Source: Chitinophaga pinensis DSM 2588 (GTDB lineage: Bacteria; Bacteroidota; Bacteroidia; Chitinophagales; Chitinophagaceae). From it: a DNA stretch of 64,000 nucleotides. The stretch covers positions 8,860,001 to 8,924,000 of the forward strand of contig NC_013132.1 of NCBI RefSeq assembly GCF_000024005.1, read 5' to 3'. The stretch's first letter is position 1, and each line of letters opens with the position of its first letter. Positions 44,820 through 52,832 of the stretch are shown here, piece after piece. The notes below the pieces were generated by a model. It saw only the letters and a program-made list of their open reading frames with translations, made no database searches and had not been told where the DNA came from. Both the position numbers and the translations under genes were made by a program.

Positions 44820-46796
44820 ATGAAAAAGCTATTAATAATTATTGGTTGTCTGATGCATTTTGCCGCGTTCGCCCAGATTGACAACCCGGTCCACTGGACC
44901 TTTACAGCAGCCCCTGCGGGTGATAACAAGGTAGAGATCAGCGCTACCGCCCAGATCGATGAAGGCTGGCATTTATACTCACAGTTCCTGAAAGAAGGCG
45001 GACCCGTTCCCACCTCCTTTCAGTTTGACAACGCAGAAAGTTACCATCTGGTAGACGGTGTTACCGAAAGTCCTGCGGCTACAAGCGGGTACGATTCGAC
45101 TTTCGAAATGACCATCCTTTACCATGAGAAAAGTGTCACCTTTAAACAACTGATCACCTATACAGACCCTGCTGCACAAATTAAAGGACAGGTGCATTAT
45201 ATGGTGTGCAGTGGCCAGAAATGCCTCCCCCCTACGGATGTAGACTTTGAAGTAGCCGTCGATGCGACCGTAAGTCATGCAGCGAATACAGCGCAGGTAC
45301 AAAAAGACAATGCTCCTGCTGATAAACAAAGTCCGGTGAATGATAGTGGTAGTTCCATTTTATCCATCTTCCTCGCAGGATTTTTAGGTGGCCTTGCTGC
45401 ATTCTTCCTGCCATGCATTTATCCGATGGTACCCTTAACCGTATCATTCTTCACCAAACAGTCCAAAACACGCAGACAGGGCATCCGCGCAGCCATCATC
45501 TATGGTTGTTCAATCATTGTGATCTATGTAGGATTGGGCTTACTCATTACGGCTGTTTTTGGCGCCTCTGCATTGAATGAAGCCTCCAGCAGCGCAGTAT
45601 TCAACCTGTTGTTCTTCACCATCCTGGTAGTATTCGCCTTATCATTCCTTGGTGCATTTGAGATCACGCTTCCATCTGTGTTTGTCAACAGCATTGATCA
45701 GAAGTCAGGTAAAGGTGGCTGGATCGGATTATTCTTTATGGCCTTTGCATTGGCACTGGTATCATTCTCCTGCACTGGTCCGCTGATAGGTACACTACTC
45801 GTTGAAGCAGTAAGCAAGGGTAGCTATCTGGGGCCGGCCACTGGTATGTTTGGTTTCTCGCTGGCCCTCGCTTTACCATTTACTTTATTTGCCATCTTTC
45901 CTTCATGGCTGAAAAGTTTACCGAAATCAGGTGGCTGGTTAAATTCCGTAAAAGTTACACTCGGATTACTTGAACTGGCTCTCGCCTTTAAATATCTTAC
46001 CAATGTGGATCTGGCTTACCATTGGGGGCTGCTGAGCCGCGATCTGTTCCTCGTCATCTGGATCATCATTTTTGGTGTACTGGCTTTCTATCTGTTAGGG
46101 AAAATCAGATTAAGCCATGATTCCGAAGTAAAGACGCTCTCCATCCCCAGACTATTACTTTCTATGCTGGCACTGGCCTTTACCGTTTACCTCATTCCCG
46201 GCCTCTTTGGGGCTCCACTGAAAGGGATCAGCGGATGGCTGCCACCACAACAAACGCAGCAATTCACCCTGGGTGCCGCTAATGCAGATAAACCGGCTGG
46301 AAGTTCCACCCATAAATATGCAGGTTTATTCCACGCCCCCGAGAATATCGATGCTTTTTACGATTACGATGAAGGCATGGCATACGCAAAGAAAATGCAT
46401 AAACCTGTCCTCCTCGATTTCACTGGCTGGAGTTGTACCAACTGCAGAAAAATGGAGGCGGCCGTTTGGTCTGACCCGGAGGTATTGAAACGTTTAAAAG
46501 AAGACTATGTGCTGATCTCCCTGTATGTGGACGACCGCACCTCTCTTAGCAACACAGAAAAGTATGTTTCTAAAGTTTCATCAAAATCCATCAATACAAT
46601 CGGACAGAAATGGAGCGATCTGCAACAGGAACGTTTCAACACAAACGCTCAGCCGTTTTATGTGATCCTGGACCCGGACGGTCAGCCAACAGCTGAACCG
46701 AGAGCCTTCAATTTAGACATTAAAGCATACGTCGATTTTCTTGACATGGGTATTTCCTCAGTAAGAAAAAAATTAACTGTTCAACTATCTAACTAA
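44820..46796 (+). CDS. dsbD: Thiol:disulfide interchange protein DsbD
   Basis: This inner-membrane protein (658 residues) carries electrons from cytosolic thioredoxin to periplasmic thiol proteins. A signal peptide (about 1-19) leads into a DsbD-alpha-like domain with C130 and C135 (MVCSGQKC). The transmembrane domain starts near 178 with AAFFLPCIYPMVPLT and carries a second Cys in FSCTGPLIGTLL. The C-terminal thioredoxin-like domain has Cys539-Thr-Asn-Cys542 in GWSCTNCRKME. All three cysteine pairs needed for the relay are there. It leads an operon with thioredoxin (8-nt gap), msrA (4-nt gap) and msrB (overlap), which are the likely electron acceptors. Confidence 0.95.
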   Translation: MKKLLIIIGCLMHFAAFAQIDNPVHWTFTAAPAGDNKVEISATAQIDEGWHLYSQFLKEGGPVPTSFQFDNAESYHLVDGVTESPAATSGYDSTFEMTILYHEKSVTFKQLITYTDPAAQIKGQVHYMVCSGQKCLPPTDVDFEVAVDATVSHAANTAQVQKDNAPADKQSPVNDSGSSILSIFLAGFLGGLAAFFLPCIYPMVPLTVSFFTKQSKTRRQGIRAAIIYGCSIIVIYVGLGLLITAVFGASALNEASSSAVFNLLFFTILVVFALSFLGAFEITLPSVFVNSIDQKSGKGGWIGLFFMAFALALVSFSCTGPLIGTLLVEAVSKGSYLGPATGMFGFSLALALPFTLFAIFPSWLKSLPKSGGWLNSVKVTLGLLELALAFKYLTNVDLAYHWGLLSRDLFLVIWIIIFGVLAFYLLGKIRLSHDSEVKTLSIPRLLLSMLALAFTVYLIPGLFGAPLKGISGWLPPQQTQQFTLGAANADKPAGSSTHKYAGLFHAPENIDAFYDYDEGMAYAKKMHKPVLLDFTGWSCTNCRKMEAAVWSDPEVLKRLKEDYVLISLYVDDRTSLSNTEKYVSKVSSKSINTIGQKWSDLQQERFNTNAQPFYVILDPDGQPTAEPRAFNLDIKAYVDFLDMGISSVRKKLTVQLSN

Positions 46797-46804
46797 TCAG
46801 CATC

Positions 46805-47290
46805 ATGAGAATTAAATTATTCAGATCAGCTATGCTGGCAGGCTGCCTCGCACTGATCGCATCCGCTTATTCTTCCAGGGTCCTTGCACAGCAAAAAGCC
46901 CCGCAGGAAATCAAATTCAGTTCCAAAGCCTATAAAGAGGTATTGGCAACCGCTAAAGCCGCTCACAAAAAAGTCTTTATAGACGCCTACGCTACCTGGT
47001 GTGCGCCCTGTAAAGAACTCCGTAAACATACTTTTAACGATCCTAAAGCCGCGGCCTATTTCAATAAAAACTTTGTCAATTTCACGATTGATGTTGAAAA
47101 AGGAGAAGGTATAGCATTGGCAAAAACCTGGCAGGTAGACGGACTGCCCACCTTACTGATTGTTGATGAAAAAGGTCAGGTACTGGCAAACCACGTTGGA
47201 TTTGTGGATGGAGATGGTCTGATCCAGTTTGCAAAAGAGGCAACAGAAAATATACAGTCAAAAGGCAGCAAACCCGCTTCTAAACGCTAA
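46805..47290 (+). CDS. Exported thioredoxin-like protein
   Basis: The 161-residue protein has a signal peptide ending about VLA-Q at 28. The thioredoxin fold has the active site YATWCAPCKEL (C66, C69) and the cis-Pro loop WQVDGLPTLLIVDEKG. The Cys-Ala-Pro-Cys dipeptide and the DAYATWC strand resemble the DsbD gamma domain. It is the probable soluble carrier between DsbD and the two methionine sulfoxide reductases encoded next, and possibly the divergent peroxiredoxin. Confidence 0.92.
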   Translation: MRIKLFRSAMLAGCLALIASAYSSRVLAQQKAPQEIKFSSKAYKEVLATAKAAHKKVFIDAYATWCAPCKELRKHTFNDPKAAAYFNKNFVNFTIDVEKGEGIALAKTWQVDGLPTLLIVDEKGQVLANHVGFVDGDGLIQFAKEATENIQSKGSKPASKR

Positions 47291-47294
47291 AGGA

Positions 47295-47909
47295 ATGAAA
47301 ATAAAACAACTATTCAACGTCTTGCTGGCGGTAGCGCTTTTTGCAGCTTTGGGTGTACATGCGAAAAGTGCACCCAACAATGATACGGCCACCTTCGCGA
47401 CAGGTTGCTTCTGGTGCGGTGAAGCGAAGTTTTCACAATTGAAAGGTGTGATCAAAGTAACTTCCGGTTATACAGGCGGACGTATTGCAGATCCACGCTA
47501 CTCACTGGTGAGTACCGGCACGACCGGTCACGCGGAAGCTTTCAATGTGATTTATGACAGTACCGTCATCACTTACGATGAACTGCTGGAAGCCTTCTTT
47601 CTTTCCCATGACCCGACAGAATTAAACAGGCAGGGAAATGACGTCGGCACACAGTATCGTTCCGCCATATTTTATCATAACGACGCACAAAAAGAACGGG
47701 CTGCCTACTATCTGAATAAATTCACCGAACAGCATATCTATCCCAAACCCATCGTTACGGAACTGACACGCTTCACGGTGTTTTATGAGGCAGAAACATA
47801 TCACCAGCAATACTATAAAAAACATCCGACGCAAGATTATTGCCGCTACGTTATCCAGCCAGAACTGGAAAAATTCAAACTCATCTTCAAAGACAAATTA
47901 AAGCAATGA
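47295..47909 (+). CDS. msrA: Exported peptide methionine sulfoxide reductase A
   Basis: The enzyme reduces Met-S-sulfoxide in proteins (204 residues). The catalytic Cys38 is in TGCFWCGEAKF, with GVIKVTSGYTGG, STGTTGHAEAFNV and FLSHDPTELNRQGNDVGTQYRSAIF as family motifs. The N-terminal signal peptide (about 1-23) places it outside the cytosol, whereas most MsrA proteins are cytosolic. The ATG at 47295 is chosen, 4 nt after the thioredoxin stop; an earlier in-frame ATG lies inside that gene. It overlaps msrB by 4 nt (ATGA). Confidence 0.95.
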   Translation: MKIKQLFNVLLAVALFAALGVHAKSAPNNDTATFATGCFWCGEAKFSQLKGVIKVTSGYTGGRIADPRYSLVSTGTTGHAEAFNVIYDSTVITYDELLEAFFLSHDPTELNRQGNDVGTQYRSAIFYHNDAQKERAAYYLNKFTEQHIYPKPIVTELTRFTVFYEAETYHQQYYKKHPTQDYCRYVIQPELEKFKLIFKDKLKQ

Positions 47910-48421
47910 AAAAGATCCTGATTTATAGCGCCCTGCTGATGTTGATTAGTATCAGCAGCTTCGCCCAGAATGAAAAATCTACCCGGGGACACGAAAACAA
48001 TCCCTGGTATTCCAACACAGACACATCCAGGCTGACGGTAAGTAACGTAGAATGGAAAAAGGTGCTTCCGGGCGCCCTTTATGCCGTCGCAAGGGAAAAA
48101 GATACAGAAAGACCATTTACCGGTAAATACTGGAAAAGCACAACCCGTGGCACCTATTATTGTGCTGTTTGCGGCAACCTGCTGTTCCGCTCGGACGCAA
48201 AATTTGCCAGCAGCTGCGGATGGCCCAGTTTCTACGAACCAAAGCGCGCAAGTGCCGTACGTTACCAGGAAGATTACTCTGTCGGTATGCACCGGACGGA
48301 AGTATTGTGCGGGCGTTGTGATTCCCATCTCGGACACATCTTCGACGATGGTCCTGCACCTACTTACAAGCGCTTTTGCATGAACTCGGTATCTCTTGAT
48401 TTTGAACCGGATAAAAAATAA
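47906..48421 (+). CDS. msrB: Exported peptide methionine sulfoxide reductase B
   Basis: The enzyme reduces Met-R-sulfoxide (171 residues). It has a signal peptide ending SFA-Q (about 20), zinc-binding pairs C86/C89 (CAVCG) and C135/C138 (CGRC), the signature ASSCGWPSFYEP, DSHLGHIFDDGP, and the catalytic Cys158 in KRFCMNSVSL. It is the last gene of the dsbD operon. Together the four genes form a complete chain for repair of oxidised methionines in exported proteins. Confidence 0.95.
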   Translation: MKKILIYSALLMLISISSFAQNEKSTRGHENNPWYSNTDTSRLTVSNVEWKKVLPGALYAVAREKDTERPFTGKYWKSTTRGTYYCAVCGNLLFRSDAKFASSCGWPSFYEPKRASAVRYQEDYSVGMHRTEVLCGRCDSHLGHIFDDGPAPTYKRFCMNSVSLDFEPDKK

Positions 48422-48449
48422 AATCGGAAAAGTGGCTCATTTCCCTTTG

Positions 48450-48496
48450 TATTTAACTTAAGTGAAAATCGCGCGGAGGATTTTGAGTGAACTTTG
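48450..48496 (+). promoter_or_regulatory. Redox-regulon promoter element, copy 3 (membrane protein gene)
   Basis: TATTTAACT-TA-AGTGAAAAT (48450-48469), then 23 nt, then TTTG of GAACTTTG (48489-48496), 29 nt before the ATG at 48526. The downstream spacer also resembles copy 2 (GGAGGATTTT against ACAGGATTTT). Confidence 0.78.
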
Positions 48497-48525
48497 ATGT
48501 AACACGACGACAAAAATACGACATC

Positions 48526-49116
48526 ATGAAATTAACAAATCAATCCAACACCCCCCTTTCGCATGAGGTGATTGAAACAGCAAAATCACTCCGCACGCTT
48601 TACTTCACACGTGCTGCATTCTCTATCATCTGGGTACTGCTGGTAGCTACCGTAGCTAAAACCGATGCTATTGCAGCGACCATCCTGTTCATCATATACC
48701 CGGCCTGGGATGCATTGGCCACTTTTTTTGATATCAAGGCCAATCCTGGCGCTACCAACAAAACGCCACAATATGTTAATATGGCCATCAGCATTATTAC
48801 GACTATCGTAGTCATCTTTGTCATTCAGAAAGGTATTCCTGAAGCACTGATCACATTTGGTGTATGGGCATTGCTGACAGGGCTGATCCAACTTATTCTT
48901 GGTCTTCGCCGCCGCAAACAAATGGGGGGTCAGTGGCCGATGATCCTCAGCGGCGGCCAATCTATGCTGGCTGGTGGTTCCTTTATCTATATGGCGCATG
49001 CGCCCAATCAAGGGATCACCACATTAGCAGGCTACGCTGCTTTTGGCGCCTTCTACTTCCTGCTTTCTGCCTTCCGCTTAGGCAAAACGATCAAAAACAA
49101 TGCTGTTACGGCGTAA
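48526..49116 (+). CDS. DUF308/HdeD-like six-helix membrane protein under the redox promoter
   Basis: The 196-residue integral membrane protein has about six hydrophobic helices in three pairs (within roughly 27-65, 78-120 and 137-180). A basic turn LGLRRRKQMGGQWPM lies between pairs two and three. The layout resembles the HdeD/DUF308 family. There is no Cys in the protein, so a direct thiol role is excluded. What links it to oxidative stress is the promoter element it shares with the peroxiredoxin and Msr genes. The ATG at 48526 is chosen because an upstream in-frame codon at 48487 lies ahead of the -7 box. Confidence 0.75.
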   Translation: MKLTNQSNTPLSHEVIETAKSLRTLYFTRAAFSIIWVLLVATVAKTDAIAATILFIIYPAWDALATFFDIKANPGATNKTPQYVNMAISIITTIVVIFVIQKGIPEALITFGVWALLTGLIQLILGLRRRKQMGGQWPMILSGGQSMLAGGSFIYMAHAPNQGITTLAGYAAFGAFYFLLSAFRLGKTIKNNAVTA

Positions 49117-49145
49117 TATTTTATACGCTGGTCACTAGCTGCCAG

Positions 49146-49212
49146 ATAGCCAGCCATGTGTCGTCAATTCAAGAGCGTGCTATATCTTGTTTTGACACTA
49201 TTGGCTGGCTAT
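49146..49212. repeat. Inverted repeat behind the membrane protein gene
   Basis: ATAGCCAGCCA (49146-49156) and TGGCTGGCTAT (49202-49212) pair perfectly over 11 bp. A further GTGTC/GACAC pairing lies inside, around a loop of about 30 nt. It lies in the 245-nt gap before the outer-membrane protein gene; no T-tract follows, and nothing else was seen there. Confidence 0.5.
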
Positions 49213-49361
49213 TTATTCCCTGATAATACTTCCACTGCCGCATATGCCCCTCACCGGATAAGCGATTGCTTTCCGGACGGGAATTACATACTGTTTATAT
49301 TTCATCACATCCGGACGATCGCCGCCGCGTATCGTCCGTTAAGCATCAATTACAACAATTA

Positions 49362-50360
49362 ATGAAAATCAACTTCCTGGTGACCGGTATGCTCTTATGT
49401 ACCACCGGCACATACGCCCAAAACATGTTCAGTATGGCCAGCCAACACCCGGCCGATACTACTAAAAGCGAAGCCATGGAACAAGCCATCCGCTTCTCCT
49501 CCCTTCGCCAGGCATCTATCACGGCAGATTTCTTTGGCTCAGGTCATTTCGATTCAAAACTGAACGAAAAAGATTTCGCCAATGGCAAAAGCCGCAATGC
49601 AAGGATCAGCTCTTACGTAACTGTTCCCATCAGCAGCTGGAACGGAAATACGATCGGCGCGTCTGTCTATCATACAGAAACATTTTTTAATGTCCGGGAG
49701 GTTGAAAACAAACTGGAGAGTCCAACAGTCAACGTAGGCGATATGTCCAAAAGCACACTTGGTCTGTCCATCAACTACTCAAGAATAGATGCACTCTTCC
49801 ACACGCCGGTTGTTTATTCTGCTGTTGTTACAGGTATCTCCGATAACCTGAAAACCATCAGAAGATTCAACTTCAATGGTAGTATCGCCTTTCCATTAAA
49901 GCGGAATGAAAACACCTACCTATCCGTAGGTGCTATCTTGCTGATTGACCCTTCCGCACCGCTGCCGGTATTGCCTGTAGTCAATTACTTCCATAAACTC
50001 AATCATCATGGCTTAGAACTGATTGTAGATCTTCCTCAGGGTGCCATGATCAAACAATCATTATTCCGTAATGCCTGGGTGTATGTTGGCGCTAGTTACA
50101 ATACCTATGCAACATTCTATAAATCAGATAACCCTGCGTTACCTGAACATTTCAGCTATAACACAGTGGAAGTCAAGAGTGGCCCTGGTTTTGAATACCT
50201 GCTCGGAAAACATGTCATTCTCGGTGTAAAAGGCGGTGTTAACAATGTGCTCACCGCGAGAGCCTTCGGGAAGAACAACAGCTATAATGATTCATTCATC
50301 ATGACCACCAATAAATCCACCTTTGCGGGTGAGTTCCGGATATCTTTACTGCCCTTCTAA
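49362..50360 (+). CDS. Outer-membrane beta-barrel protein, DUF6268-like
   Basis: The 332-residue protein has a signal peptide ending TYA-Q at about 20, and alternating beta-strand character throughout (SSYVTVPISSWNGNTIGASVYHTETFF, NAWVYVGASYNTYATFY). The final strand FAGEFRISLLPF ends in Phe, typical of outer-membrane barrels. It resembles DUF6268 proteins, whose role is unknown. The ATG at 49362 is taken because it starts the signal peptide. A strong terminator follows. Confidence 0.75.
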   Translation: MKINFLVTGMLLCTTGTYAQNMFSMASQHPADTTKSEAMEQAIRFSSLRQASITADFFGSGHFDSKLNEKDFANGKSRNARISSYVTVPISSWNGNTIGASVYHTETFFNVREVENKLESPTVNVGDMSKSTLGLSINYSRIDALFHTPVVYSAVVTGISDNLKTIRRFNFNGSIAFPLKRNENTYLSVGAILLIDPSAPLPVLPVVNYFHKLNHHGLELIVDLPQGAMIKQSLFRNAWVYVGASYNTYATFYKSDNPALPEHFSYNTVEVKSGPGFEYLLGKHVILGVKGGVNNVLTARAFGKNNSYNDSFIMTTNKSTFAGEFRISLLPF

Positions 50361-50390
50361 TAATAGAGCAGCTATATATCCATAAAACCG

Positions 50391-50426
50391 AAAGGCCGTA
50401 TCCTACTAATGATACGGCCTTTTTTA
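50391..50426 (+). terminator. Terminator after the outer-membrane protein gene
   Basis: AAAGGCCGTATC...GATACGGCCTTT with an 8-nt loop and a TTTT tail. Confidence 0.9.
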
Positions 50427-50529
50427 ACTGATTGATTAGCTCTCTAAAACCTCGCAGACAGTTAAGAAGTTGTATTCCTGTCGCTTTAACAGACAGTAAA
50501 TAATAACAGGAGCAAACAAACAGTGTGTG

Positions 50530-50571
50530 AAAGAAAAAATTGCGGAGCTTAGTCGTCCGTCTAAACTCCGC
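50530..50571 (-). terminator. Terminator of the osmC-trxB operon
   Basis: Read on the minus strand: GCGGAGTTTAG...CTAAGCTCCGC followed by AATTTTTTC, 27 nt after the trxB stop. Confidence 0.8.
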
Positions 50572-50597
50572 TTTAGTATAGCTATTGTATGAACCAC

Positions 50598-51581
50598 TTA
50601 ACTTGCCTGCTGAAGATCTCCTATTACAAATGAAAGCGCCGCTTCACGCTCATTCAGAAAACGTTCTGCATCTAAAGCTGCCATACAACCCGTTCCGGCG
50701 GCAGTGATCGCCTGACGATACACAGGATCCTGCGCATCGCCACAGCAAAACACACCAGGAATATTGGTCGCTGTTGATCTTGGATTAGTTTTGATATAAC
50801 CCGCTTCATCCATGTCTATTGCGCCACTGAATATCGCGGTGTTGGGTGTATGACCAATGGCGACAAAAAATCCGGTTACCGGAATAGCCGATTCCTGCTT
50901 CAGTTGATTGTTGTATACTTTTATACCTGTCACACTCCGGCCATCTCCCAGCACCTCAAGGGTCTCGGTATTGTACAACACCTCGATATTGGGAGTATTA
51001 AGTACACGCTGTACCATCAGTTTAGAAGCACGGAACTCATCACGGCGAACCAGCATATATACCTTATTGGCCAGCTTAGACAGATAAACAGCTTCCTCTG
51101 CAGCAGTATCTCCTGCGCCAACAAGCGCCACATCTTTTCCACGGAAAAAATAACCGTCACATACCGCACAGGCAGAAACACCGGAACCATTGTATTTCGC
51201 TTCTGATTCCAGCCCTAACCACTTCGCAGAAGCACCAGTGGAAATAATGATGCTGTCGGCCATGATCTTCTTTCGCTCGTCTACCGTTACCTCATATGGA
51301 TAAGTACTGAAATCTACACCACTGACATAATCATAACGGATATCTGTACCAAAGCGAAGTGCCTGCATACGAAAATCTTCCATCATAACAGGACCGGTAA
51401 TACCAGTGGGATAACCCGGAAAGTTTTCTACTTCTGTAGTCTTTGTCAGTTGTCCGCCTGGTTCAATGCCGGTATACATTACCGGCTGCAGACCAGCACG
51501 TGCAGCGTAAATAGCGGCGGTATATCCTGCAGGACCGGATCCGATGATCAGACACTTTATATGTTCAGTTTCAGCTAACAT
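50598..51581 (-). CDS. trxB: Thioredoxin-disulfide reductase
   Basis: This FAD/NADPH enzyme (327 residues) reduces thioredoxin in the cytosol. The FAD motif is GSGPAGYTAAIYAARAG (14-30), the redox pair C138/C141 is in SACAVCDGYFF, the NADPH motif GAGDTAAEEA follows, and the FAD-closing strand is GVFCCGDAQDPVYRQAITAAGTG. The ATG at 51581 overlaps the end of osmC by 11 nt, so the pair is one operon under redox element copy 4. TrxB supplies the electrons that thioredoxin passes to DsbD, so the cytosolic and periplasmic arms of the pathway share a promoter type. Confidence 0.96.
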   Translation of the reverse strand: MLAETEHIKCLIIGSGPAGYTAAIYAARAGLQPVMYTGIEPGGQLTKTTEVENFPGYPTGITGPVMMEDFRMQALRFGTDIRYDYVSGVDFSTYPYEVTVDERKKIMADSIIISTGASAKWLGLESEAKYNGSGVSACAVCDGYFFRGKDVALVGAGDTAAEEAVYLSKLANKVYMLVRRDEFRASKLMVQRVLNTPNIEVLYNTETLEVLGDGRSVTGIKVYNNQLKQESAIPVTGFFVAIGHTPNTAIFSGAIDMDEAGYIKTNPRSTATNIPGVFCCGDAQDPVYRQAITAAGTGCMAALDAERFLNEREAALSFVIGDLQQAS

Positions 51582-52044
51582 GGTCAACGGGTTTAGCGTT
51601 TCCGTCAATGTGTTGGTGTAAACCCTTATAATTAACATTCAGGCTGATCACAACACCGGTTAATGCTTTAGACAACAGACAGTTCTGTTTAGCGCCGATG
51701 GCATATTCCAGAAATGCTTCTTCAGATAAGCCCTCAATCGGCGAAGCATCTAACGTCAGTTCAATATCACTGATGCTGCCTTTTGACGGAGCGATGGTAA
51801 CAACAGCAGTCGTATCAAGATCTGCTACTTTCAGCCCTGCCTGTGATAAAGCATAGGTCAATGCCATTGTAAAACAACCGGCATGTGCAGCCGCCAGTAA
51901 CTCTTCAGGATTAGTACCGATACCATCGGCAAAGCGGGTATTGAAAGAGTAACGGGTTTTGTTTAATACAAGGCTATCTGTAGTTAATTCACCATGACCT
52001 GTGCTCAGGTCACCATTCCAGTGAGCTTTTGATGATCTTCTCAT
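51571..52044 (-). CDS. OsmC-family peroxiredoxin
   Basis: This cytosolic hydroperoxide reductase (157 residues) is of the OsmC subgroup. The first redox Cys is in [18 protein letters not shown] and the second in [12 protein letters not shown], the two conserved cysteines of the family. [20 protein letters not shown] is the family signature. The ATG at 52044 is chosen because the -7 box at 52073-52066 lies downstream of an earlier in-frame ATG (52086). It probably removes organic hydroperoxides using lipoyl or thioredoxin-linked thiols. Confidence 0.93.
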   Translation of the reverse strand: MRRSSKAHWNGDLSTGHGELTTDSLVLNKTRYSFNTRFADGIGTNPEELLAAAHAGCFTMALTYALSQAGLKVADLDTTAVVTIAPSKGSISDIELTLDASPIEGLSEEAFLEYAIGAKQNCLLSKALTGVVISLNVNYKGLHQHIDGNAKPVDHVS

Positions 52045-52065
52045 TGTCGTAATATTTTGTTGATG

Positions 52066-52112
52066 CAAAGTTGCACTGAAACACATTCTTGTTTTTTCAC
52101 TTTAGTTAAATC
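52066..52112 (-). promoter_or_regulatory. Redox-regulon promoter element, copy 4 (osmC-trxB operon)
   Basis: Minus strand: GATTTAACT-AA-AGTGAAAAA (52112-52093), then 23 nt, then TTTG of CAACTTTG (52073-52066), 21 nt before the osmC ATG. Confidence 0.75.
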
Positions 52113-52139
52113 AGACAGAAAAGTTTTACTACTCGGCTG

Positions 52140-52186
52140 TTTTTAACTTTAGTGAAAAATAAGCAGCTGTAAAAGGAGGACTTTTG
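52140..52186 (+). promoter_or_regulatory. Redox-regulon promoter element, copy 5 (peroxiredoxin-like gene)
   Basis: TTTTTAACT-TT-AGTGAAAAA (52140-52159), then 23 nt, then TTTG of GACTTTTG (52179-52186), 20 nt before the ATG at 52207. Copies 4 and 5 are back to back, driving divergent genes. Confidence 0.78.
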
Positions 52187-52206
52187 TACTATTATTATTG
52201 CCTGCT

Positions 52207-52785
52207 ATGAATTTAAAAATCAACCAGCCCGCGCCAGATTTCATTACCCGGGACATTTGGGGGAATACGGTGCAGCTCAGCCAGCTGCGGGAACAAAAGG
52301 TACTACTGACATTCTACCGGCATGTTGCCTGCCCGGTTAATCACTTGCGCTTTCAGGAACTGAGAACGTATGAAAAGGAGTTCTGTAAAAAGAAGCTGGC
52401 CGTACTGGCAGTGTATGAGAGCAGCAAAGACAACCTGCTGCGTTATAGTGAAGATGAAAATTATTACGCCAGGTTAATAGCTAACCCGGAGTTTGATCTC
52501 TACGAAAAGTATGATATAGAGCTGAACACGCTCAAGCTATTATTCTCTATGTACAATGGAGGTCCGGCAAAAGCCGCAGAAGGGTTAAAACTGATGAAAC
52601 ATCGTTTCAAGGCAGAGGGACATAACAATCTGATGGGAGGGGACTTTCTCATTGGCGAAGACGGCCTCCTGAAACAGGTGTATTACAACCAGTTCCTGGG
52701 AGACCATCTGCCAACGAAAGAAATACTGGCATTCATTAATGATCCTGATTATAAAGTCATCGGTTCATCCACTTGTTGCGATTAA
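52207..52785 (+). CDS. Peroxiredoxin-like (AhpC/TSA) protein
   Basis: The 192-residue cytosolic protein has a thioredoxin-like fold. APDFITRDIWGNTVQLSQL is the AhpC/TSA opening strand, and LLTFYRHVACPVNHLRFQEL holds the likely peroxidatic Cys, with Pro next to it but without the usual Thr three residues before. GGDFLIGEDGLLKQVYY is the closing strand. A Cys-Cys pair sits at the extreme C-terminus (SSTCCD) and might resolve the disulfide. The ATG at 52207 is preferred over a TTG at 52198. Its promoter carries redox element copy 5. Confidence 0.85.
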   Translation: MNLKINQPAPDFITRDIWGNTVQLSQLREQKVLLTFYRHVACPVNHLRFQELRTYEKEFCKKKLAVLAVYESSKDNLLRYSEDENYYARLIANPEFDLYEKYDIELNTLKLLFSMYNGGPAKAAEGLKLMKHRFKAEGHNNLMGGDFLIGEDGLLKQVYYNQFLGDHLPTKEILAFINDPDYKVIGSSTCCD

Positions 52786-52832
52786 TACACTGCCTTATCG
52801 TTTCACAGTTCTTTACTATCGGTTTTTACTTG

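Noticed and set aside
49156..49361. Short plus-strand frames before the outer-membrane protein gene
   Set aside because: No signal peptide or family pattern; the signal peptide of the real gene starts at 49362.
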